NCBI RefSeq assembly: GCF_009928485.1
Contig: NZ_JAABNP010000010.1
Coordinates: forward strand, 62,001 to 126,000
Direction of reading: 5' to 3'
Source of the DNA: Clostridium sp. C2-6-12
Lineage (GTDB): Bacteria; Bacillota; Clostridia; Clostridiales; Clostridiaceae
Length of the DNA stretch: 64,000 nucleotides
The notes below the pieces were generated by a model, which made no database searches, had not been told where the DNA came from, and saw only the letters and a list, made by a program, of their open reading frames with translations. Each line of letters opens with the position of its first letter. Position 1 is the stretch's first letter. This document shows positions 58,285 through 64,000 of this stretch, piece after piece. Both the position numbers and the translations under genes were made by a program.

Positions 58285-58422
58285 TTAATCAAAAGTTTTT
58301 GGTGTAAATTCTGAATCTTTGGCTTTAGGTTCACCGAAGACAGCTTTAACACTTTCAGCTTGTGGATTGTGGTTTAATGTCTTATGTTTATTGGTATGTT
58401 TTCTTTTCATACTATTATCCAT
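58285..58422 (-). CDS. Small basic protein (45 aa) of unknown function
   Basis: ATG to TAA encodes 45 residues. The start is basic (MDNSMKRKHTNKHKTL) and the middle reads NPQAESVKAVFGEP. CAGGTGAG lies at good spacing before the ATG, and a clean terminator follows the stop. The balance of residues and the flanking signals make it a convincing gene. I do not recognise a family with certainty; it has the feel of a short clostridial or spore-associated protein, but that is a guess. Confidence 0.7.
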   Translation of the reverse strand: MDNSMKRKHTNKHKTLNHNPQAESVKAVFGEPKAKDSEFTPKTFD

Positions 58423-58498
58423 TAATCTCACCTGCCTATAAATAACTCCTAATTATTATTTGCTTTTTAATATTTTTTATACTTAGCTATCCTTGAAA

Positions 58499-58927
58499 CT
58501 AATTTTTTATAATTTCGGATATCTCATCTACTGAAGCACCTATTGTAAATATAATATCTTCATCAATACGAAGCTTACTTTCATTTTCATTTATTTTTAT
58601 TGGATTTTGCTTTAATTTACTTGATAATACTTCTTTATATCTAGTACTTGATATATCAATATTAAATTTTTTATTTTGAGAACCAGTTAATTTTACTACA
58701 AATCCATCTTCATTAGCTTCTGAAGTAACCTTTATATCTATAATATTATCTTTTTTACAGCATCCTCCATTTCCCTTATTAGTTGGTGCTTTTGATACAG
58801 TTGCCACCCCTGTAATTGTCATCCAGCCCCCACTTAATTCTGCTTTAATCAATACATTTAATTTATACTTTGCTTCAATTTTTCTTAAAACTTCGCCTAG
58901 TTCATAAATATCTAATTCTAATCTCAT
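58499..58927 (-). CDS. Conserved-looking protein of unknown function (142 aa)
   Basis: A 142-residue soluble protein. The ATG at 58927 (MRLELDIYELGEVLRKIEAK) follows TAGGAG by eight bases; longer frames lack a ribosome site. A GNGGCCKK segment near the middle carries two adjacent Cys. The alternation of strands suggests a compact beta-rich fold. It ends 77 bases upstream of the 45-residue gene on the same strand and may be co-transcribed. I do not recognise it. Confidence 0.6.
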   Translation of the reverse strand: MRLELDIYELGEVLRKIEAKYKLNVLIKAELSGGWMTITGVATVSKAPTNKGNGGCCKKDNIIDIKVTSEANEDGFVVKLTGSQNKKFNIDISSTRYKEVLSSKLKQNPIKINENESKLRIDEDIIFTIGASVDEISEIIKN

Positions 58928-59098
58928 CTTTCTTCTCCTAAACATATATTTTTTTAAAATTATATACATATTGCAATATAAACTAACATATCTAATAACT
59001 AATTTTCAAGAAATTCCGTAGAAATTTTATCATTCATTGCTAACTGCTAATTGCAACATATATAATATGAAGCTTAACAAAATTATTAAATAAATAAA

Positions 59099-59148
59099 AG
59101 AGAATATTAAAAATTGATTAATATTAATCAATTTTAATACCCTCTTCT
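59099..59148 (-). terminator. Palindromic hairpin after the 48-residue gene
   Basis: AATTGATT-AATATT-AATCAATT is a perfect short palindrome inside a longer imperfect stem running AGAGAATATT to its complement. It lies just after the stop of the small gene. T-run moderate. Confidence 0.6.
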
Positions 59149-59151
59149 TTT

Positions 59152-59298
59152 TTAAAAATGATCCTTTTCTTTATGTGGAGGTGCACCTATTTTCTTGCCA
59201 TCTATTATTCCTAAGTCTGCATTGTTTTTAGGATCTATTTTTCTGCGCTCTGCATTAGATTTTGGCCTGTCTTTTATTCTATTTTTATTATTATCCAT
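59152..59298 (-). CDS. Small hydrophilic protein (48 aa) of unknown function
   Basis: ATG to TAA encodes 48 residues, starting MDNNKNRIKDRPKSN and containing NADLGIIDGKKIGAPPHK. GAGGTGAT lies six bases before the ATG and a hairpin follows the stop, so it is probably real. It is charged, without Cys or membrane segment, and begins like the 45-residue gene about 900 bases away (MDN-, basic). Function unknown. Confidence 0.65.
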   Translation of the reverse strand: MDNNKNRIKDRPKSNAERRKIDPKNNADLGIIDGKKIGAPPHKEKDHF

Positions 59299-59441
59299 TT
59301 ATATCACCTCGTTTATTAGAATTTGCATTTTTAAATTAATTTATACTAATTATTATGTTAAACCCTTGTACAAAATTCTATAAAAAAAATTGAAAACAGT
59401 GTTTTACTTCATTTACATCAACCTGTTTCCAATTCTAATAC

Positions 59442-60062
59442 TTATAATATTCCTAAAATATCAAATTCCTTAATCTTCCTATATTCTGGTGCAACATCAA
59501 AAATCATTTCATACATATATCTTACAGCTGTTTTTAGATCAAAGTCACCCTCTTTAAAAGTCCATGTAACAGCTAAAGAATGAGTTAATTGCTTTAAAAA
59601 TATAACTAATACTTCTGGATCAGTTTTATTTAAAAATTCCCCATTTGCCTGTCCTTTTTTTATAATTTCACATTGAACCTTAAGCATTTCCCTCTTCTCT
59701 TCACTAATTCTAAAGGTTCCCACATCTTCTTTTAAATTTTTTATAAATAATTGTTTTACTATGCTTACTCCAGAGTTTTCAATAAAGTCTAAAAAATTTT
59801 TATTCAAAATCCAAATCTGTTCTACACAAGATTCCGCTGTTAAAATAGTGGTAAGATCATATGATGTTAATTTAGTAGGTATCTTATAATAATCTTTTAA
59901 TAATTCATCCTTTGATTTGAAATAATAGTAAAAAGTATGCTTATTAATGCCACTAGCAGCACAAATTTCATTTAATGTAACTTTTTCAAATGTTTTTTCA
60001 TTAAATAATTTGAGTGCAACTTCACGTATACGCTTCTTAGTCGAATTTTCATAATTCATCAT
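59442..60062 (-). CDS. TetR/AcrR family repressor, divergent from ABC exporter
   Basis: A 206-residue TetR regulator: helix-turn-helix at about 10-55 (VTLNEICAASGINKHTFYYY), then a ligand domain with FLKQLTHSLAVTWTF. GGAGGTG precedes ATG. It is divergent from a two-gene ABC exporter, and a perfect 22-base palindrome lies in the exporter promoter. It is therefore most likely the local repressor released by an exporter substrate. Confidence 0.92.
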   Translation of the reverse strand: MMNYENSTKKRIREVALKLFNEKTFEKVTLNEICAASGINKHTFYYYFKSKDELLKDYYKIPTKLTSYDLTTILTAESCVEQIWILNKNFLDFIENSGVSIVKQLFIKNLKEDVGTFRISEEKREMLKVQCEIIKKGQANGEFLNKTDPEVLVIFLKQLTHSLAVTWTFKEGDFDLKTAVRYMYEMIFDVAPEYRKIKEFDILGIL

Positions 60063-60179
60063 ATTTCACCTCCAATTTCACAAGTGGATTTTCCTAAGTT
60101 AATTACGAGTTTATTAATATTTCAAAATATATATGTTGCAATATTAATTCTACATTATTAATTGAAGAAATCCTTTAAG

Positions 60180-60240
60180 GAAAAGTGAGAATCCAAATTT
60201 TATATTTGGTGTCTCGAACTTTCTCTGTGAGCTTCAACAA
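60180..60240 (+). repeat. Dispersed intergenic repeat, copy B
   Basis: AAAAGTGAGAATCCAAATTT here resembles copy A at 26780. GAGA-CCAAAT and ATTTGG-TCTC in this copy can form a hairpin. GAACTTTCTCTGTGAGCTTC follows, and GAATTATCTCTGTGAGTTTT at 3683 is a degenerate relative of that part. Confidence 0.5.
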
Positions 60241-60398
60241 TAATTGTTAATTGCAATATATATATAATATTTTATTTACCTGAAATATCAGTCTTCATTA
60301 TAGTTTTACTACCTATAATACTTCATGTATATAGTATCAGCAACTTTAGTAACTGTCAACTTTTTATTATATTATGGTAATATTATTTTATATCCTTA

Positions 60399-60429
60399 TT
60401 TACAACTTTATGATACCGTGGTATCATAA
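60399..60429 (+). promoter_or_regulatory. ABC exporter promoter with TetR-type operator
   Basis: TTTACA (60399-60404) and TATCAT (60422-60427) are spaced 17 bases apart. TTATGATACC-GT-GGTATCATAA (60408-60429) is a perfect 10+10 palindrome that fills the spacer and -10. Binding there would block RNA polymerase. Confidence 0.75.
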
Positions 60430-60465
60430 ATATCATATATTAGTTGTGCGAGGTGATTTTATTAT

Positions 60466-62196
60466 ATGACACGATTGCTAAAGTACGTTGAACCTTATAT
60501 GGCAATGATTATTACTGCAATTATTTTACTGTTTGGACAAGCAATTTGTGATCTTTCCTTACCAGATTACATGTCTGATATTGTGAATAAAGGAATAACG
60601 AATGGTGATTCAGCATACATAATTAAATTAGGTTTTAAGATGCTCGGTATTTCCTTAATAAGTGCTTTTCTTAGTATAATAGTTGGATTTATTGCATCCA
60701 AAGTAGCTGCAGGAATGAGCCAAGCTCTGAGAATTGACTTATTTGAAAAGGTTGAAGATTTCTCCAATGCTGAATTTGATAAATTTTCTACATCCTCTCT
60801 TATTACAAGGACAACAAATGATGTTACTCAAATTCAAACTTTAATAGTTATGCTTATACGAATAATATTTTATGCACCTATTATGGGTATTGGTGGTTTT
60901 GTTCATGCACTTGCTAACAGTAAATCTATGTCTTGGATTGTAGCCCTTTCAATTATAAGTCTTTTAGGTCTTATATTTACCATGTTTACATTTGTAATGC
61001 CAAAATTTAAAGTTGTTCAAGGTTTAATTGATAAGCTTAATCTAGTAGTACGTGAAAATCTTGATGGCATGCTTGTTATTAGAGCTTTTAACACTCAAAA
61101 ATTTGAAGAAAATAGATTCGACAAAGCAAATAAGGAGCTTACAGATACTAATCTTTATATAAATAGAGCTACATCTGGAATGATGCCTGCAATGATGCTT
61201 ATAATGAATTTAATTACTGTATTAATTGTATGGGTTGGATCAAATCAAGTTTCTGCTTTTAAGATGGATGTTGGAGAAATGATGGCATATATGCAATATG
61301 TTATGCAAATAATAATGGCATTTTTAATGATGGCAATGATGTTTATTATGATTCCAAGAGCTTCTGTTTCCGCTAATCGTATAGCAGATGTACTTGAAAC
61401 AGAACCTTCTGTTAAGAATACTCCATCTTTAAATAGTAATTTAAAGATTACAAGTGGAGTAATCGAATTTAAAAACGTATATTTCAGTTATCCTGGTGCT
61501 GAAGATGATGTGCTTCATAATATAAACTTTATTGCAAAGCCAGCGCAAACAACTGCTTTTATTGGATCAACTGGAAGCGGTAAAACTTCATTGATAAATC
61601 TAATTCCAAGATTTTATGATGCAACAAAAGGCGAAGTTTTAATAGATGGAATAAATGTTAATGATTTAGATATTCATGATTTAAGAAACAGCCTTGGTTA
61701 TGTTCCTCAAAAAGGAATCCTATTTTCTGGAACTATTCAAAGTAATATTGCTTATGGAGGTAATGATTCAACGGAAGATGATATTATAAGATCCGCACGA
61801 ATTGCACAAGCCATGGAATTTATAGAATCAAAACCCGAAAAATTTGAAACGTCTATCTCTCAAGGTGGAACTAATGTATCTGGAGGACAAAAGCAACGTT
61901 TATCTATTGCTCGTGCACTTGTGAAAAAACCTCAAATTTGTATTTTTGATGATAGTTTTTCCGCATTAGATTTTAAAACTGATGCTGCACTTAGAAAAGC
62001 ACTAAAGGATGAAACAGGTTCTAGCACAGTTTTATTAGTAGCTCAAAGAATAAGCACAATTATGAATGCTGATCAAATAATAGTTTTAGATAAAGGGCAT
62101 ATTGTCGGATGTGGAACCCATGAAGAACTCATGAATAATTGTGAAGTTTATCAAGAAATCGCTCTATCTCAGCTAAGTAAGGAGGAGTTAAAATGA
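60466..62196 (+). CDS. ABC exporter half-transporter, degenerate-site subunit
   Basis: A 576-residue fusion of a six-helix membrane domain (about 1-315) and an ATPase domain. The latter has Walker A GSTGSGKTS, intact signature VSGGQKQ, and Walker B ICIFDDSFSALD with Asp in place of the catalytic Glu. This matches the degenerate subunit of heterodimeric exporters such as TM287/288 or LmrCD. Its stop overlaps the start of the partner gene (ATGA). It exports a drug, peptide or lipid; substrate unknown. A TetR repressor is divergent. Confidence 0.94.
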   Translation: MTRLLKYVEPYMAMIITAIILLFGQAICDLSLPDYMSDIVNKGITNGDSAYIIKLGFKMLGISLISAFLSIIVGFIASKVAAGMSQALRIDLFEKVEDFSNAEFDKFSTSSLITRTTNDVTQIQTLIVMLIRIIFYAPIMGIGGFVHALANSKSMSWIVALSIISLLGLIFTMFTFVMPKFKVVQGLIDKLNLVVRENLDGMLVIRAFNTQKFEENRFDKANKELTDTNLYINRATSGMMPAMMLIMNLITVLIVWVGSNQVSAFKMDVGEMMAYMQYVMQIIMAFLMMAMMFIMIPRASVSANRIADVLETEPSVKNTPSLNSNLKITSGVIEFKNVYFSYPGAEDDVLHNINFIAKPAQTTAFIGSTGSGKTSLINLIPRFYDATKGEVLIDGINVNDLDIHDLRNSLGYVPQKGILFSGTIQSNIAYGGNDSTEDDIIRSARIAQAMEFIESKPEKFETSISQGGTNVSGGQKQRLSIARALVKKPQICIFDDSFSALDFKTDAALRKALKDETGSSTVLLVAQRISTIMNADQIIVLDKGHIVGCGTHEELMNNCEVYQEIALSQLSKEELK

Positions 62197-64000
62197 GTGA
62201 AAAAAAATCAACTCCTGCTAGAGGTCCTATGGGAATGGGCCCAAGAAATGGTGGTATGGGAAGTGGTGGCGAAAAAGCTAAGAATTTTAAAGCAACAATG
62301 TTAACTTTATTTGAGTATATGCATGAATTCAAATTTCAAATATTTATAGTTATAATATTTGCTATATTTTCAGCTACCTTTTCAATCATTGGCCCAAAAA
62401 TCCTCGGTAAAGCTACTACCAAACTCTTTGAAGGGCTAATTGCTTATATGACAGGCACTAATCTCTTAACAGATTTTAAATATATAAGAAACTGCATTAT
62501 ATTATTGGTTGTTTTGTATATTATTTCAGCTATTTTTTCATATACTCAGGCCTATATAATGTCTGGTATATCAATGAAAATAACATATAGGTTTAGAAAA
62601 GATATTTCAGAAAAAATAAATAGAATGCCTTTAAAATATTTTGATACAAGAACCCATGGAGAAGTATTATCACGAATAACTAATGACGTTGATACACTGA
62701 GTCAAACTTTAAATCAAAGCTTAACCCAATTAATAACTTCTGCTGTAACTGTTGTTGGTATTCTTATTATGATGCTTAGCATAAGTCCTACTTTAACACT
62801 GGTAGCATTTTTAACTCTTCCTCTATCTATGGGACTCATAATTGGAGTTGTTAAAAAATCTCAAGGATATTTCAAAACCCAGCAAAAATATATAGGACAT
62901 ATGAATGGGCATATTGAAGAAATATATTCTGGTCATAATGTTGTTCAAGTATTTAATGGTGAAAAAGAAGCAATTTTAAAATTCAAAGGACTAAATGAAG
63001 AATTATATGATTCTGCTTGGAAATCTCAATTCCTTTCTGGAATGATGATGCCTATTATGACTTTTGTAGGAAATATAGGTTATGTTTTGGTTTGTATTCT
63101 AGGCGGATATTTAGCTGTAAAAAAAGTTATTGAAGTTGGAGATGTTCAAGCATTTATTCAATATATGCGTTCATTTAATCAGCCTATAGCTCAATTAGCT
63201 AACATTTCAAATACTCTTCAATCTACAGCAGCAGCTGCTGAACGTGTATTTGAATTTTTAAATGAAGCTGAAGAAACTCCTGAAAGTAAAAACCCAGTAG
63301 TCTTAGACAAAGTAATTGGTAATGTAGAATTCAAAAATGTACACTTTGGTTATACTGAAGATAAAGTAATCATAAATGATTTTTCATGCAAAATTGAATC
63401 TGGTCAAAAAGTAGCTATTGTTGGTCCTACTGGTGGCGGAAAGTCTACAATAATAAAACTATTAATGAGATTTTATGATATTAATTCTGGAAGCATTTTA
63501 ATTGATGGGAATGACATTAATGATTTTACTAGAAATGATTTAAGAAGTATGTTTGGAATGGTACTACAGGATACTTGGCTTTATAATGCTAGTATTTATG
63601 ACAATATTAAATACGGAAACTTTGATGCAACTCATGAGCAAGTATTAGAAGCCTCAAAAGCAGCTCATTGTGATGAATTTATTCGTGCACTACCAGATGG
63701 ATATAATTTGCTTTTAAATGAAGAAGCAAGTAATATTTCTCAAGGTCAAAAGCAGCTTTTAACTATTGCACGTACGATTTTATCAAATCCAAAAATACTT
63801 ATCCTTGATGAAGCCACAAGTTCTGTTGATACAAGAACAGAAGTGCTTATACAAAAAGCTATGGATCACCTTATGTCAAATAGAACTAGCTTTGTAATTG
63901 CACATAGATTATCTACTATCAGAGATGCTGATGTAATTCTAGTCCTTAAGGATGGAGATATAATAGAACAAGGTAATCACGAAACTTTACTAAAAGCTAA
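62193..64000 (+). CDS. ABC exporter half-transporter, catalytic partner (3' truncated by window edge)
   Basis: The frame starts at the ATG at 62193, after GGAGGAG, and is open to the window end: about 602 residues, with few missing. A Gly/Met-rich, proline-containing N-tail precedes the membrane domain. The ATPase has GPTGGGKST, Walker B ILILDEATSSVD with Glu, and an altered signature ISQGQKQ. It complements its partner: one consensus and one degenerate ATP site. This supports a heterodimeric exporter. Confidence 0.95.
   Translation, partial: MSEKKSTPARGPMGMGPRNGGMGSGGEKAKNFKATMLTLFEYMHEFKFQIFIVIIFAIFSATFSIIGPKILGKATTKLFEGLIAYMTGTNLLTDFKYIRNCIILLVVLYIISAIFSYTQAYIMSGISMKITYRFRKDISEKINRMPLKYFDTRTHGEVLSRITNDVDTLSQTLNQSLTQLITSAVTVVGILIMMLSISPTLTLVAFLTLPLSMGLIIGVVKKSQGYFKTQQKYIGHMNGHIEEIYSGHNVVQVFNGEKEAILKFKGLNEELYDSAWKSQFLSGMMMPIMTFVGNIGYVLVCILGGYLAVKKVIEVGDVQAFIQYMRSFNQPIAQLANISNTLQSTAAAAERVFEFLNEAEETPESKNPVVLDKVIGNVEFKNVHFGYTEDKVIINDFSCKIESGQKVAIVGPTGGGKSTIIKLLMRFYDINSGSILIDGNDINDFTRNDLRSMFGMVLQDTWLYNASIYDNIKYGNFDATHEQVLEASKAAHCDEFIRALPDGYNLLLNEEASNISQGQKQLLTIARTILSNPKILILDEATSSVDTRTEVLIQKAMDHLMSNRTSFVIAHRLSTIRDADVILVLKDGDIIEQGNHETLLKA

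Larger units (their letters stand above)
60063..60465. other. Divergent control region, TetR / ABC exporter
   Basis: It holds the repeat copy B (60180-60240), the exporter promoter with TetR palindrome, and AT-rich spacer. I see no gene. Confidence 0.6.

Noticed and set aside
59195-59383. 62-codon + strand open frame
   Set aside because: Overlaps the 48-residue - strand gene, which has a good ribosome site and a hairpin after its stop; the + frame has neither.

Overview
The window looks like a chromosomal segment of a low-GC, spore-forming, saccharolytic Firmicute, most likely Clostridium sensu stricto (cluster I). The pointers are the AT-rich intergenic DNA with strong AGGAGG-type ribosome binding sites, the rpoN-cggR-gap-pgk-tpi-gpmI-eno glycolytic block, a cysteine T-box leader, the sporulation-linked prkA-yhbH-spoVR set, rubrerythrin and a membrane pyrophosphatase. 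The species cannot be fixed from this alone. I saw no rRNA, tRNA, insertion sequence, prophage or CRISPR array.

Layout. 1-1.2 kb: end of a zinc/manganese-type ABC importer (+). 1.2-6.0 kb: a four-gene 2-aminoethylphosphonate (AEP) biosynthesis cluster (-): a LicC-like nucleotidyltransferase, a PEP mutase with an N-terminal cytidylyltransferase-like domain, phosphonopyruvate decarboxylase and AEP transaminase. 6.2-9 kb: membrane pyrophosphatase hppA and secG. 9.1-19.6 kb: the glycolytic block, transcribed rpoN, cggR, gap, pgk, tpiA, gpmI, a small kinase-like gene, eno, with a recognisable CggR operator. 20-26.5 kb: DegV, TrmL, a VanW-type protein, a GH25 muramidase-like protein and an OmpR/VanS-type two-component system. 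26.9-34 kb: ABC-F protein, TetR regulator, SufS-like enzyme, pyrophosphate-type phosphofructokinase, MntP-like exporter and a Fur-family regulator. 34-42.8 kb: ddl, nth, plsC, cysK-cysE under a Cys T-box, a soluble PRC-MgtE_N-CBS protein with an unusual leader, and YgiQ. 43-51.8 kb: a two-component system next to an FtsX-type ABC transporter, lipid enzymes (YegS-type kinase, PssA) and rubrerythrin with two orphan small genes. 52-58 kb: prkA-yhbH-spoVR and an EAL/HDOD protein. 58-64 kb: three small unknown genes, then a TetR gene divergent from a heterodimeric ABC exporter that runs off the window end.

How genes fit together. The AEP cluster makes AEP from phosphoenolpyruvate, and two nucleotidyltransferase modules suggest activation as CMP-AEP for attachment to a glycan or lipid; no transferase is visible here. 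Cytidylyl transfer releases pyrophosphate, which HppA or the pyrophosphate-type phosphofructokinase could use. CggR probably represses its own promoter and gap. The TetR at 59.4-60.1 kb probably represses the exporter through a perfect palindrome between the -35 and -10.

The most unusual items are the AEP cluster with two nucleotidyltransferase modules, the kinase-like gene inside the glycolytic block, the short ORF plus long stem upstream of the soluble MgtE-like gene, several unlisted small genes, and a dispersed intergenic repeat family. Positions come from reading the sequence by eye; no database search was run.
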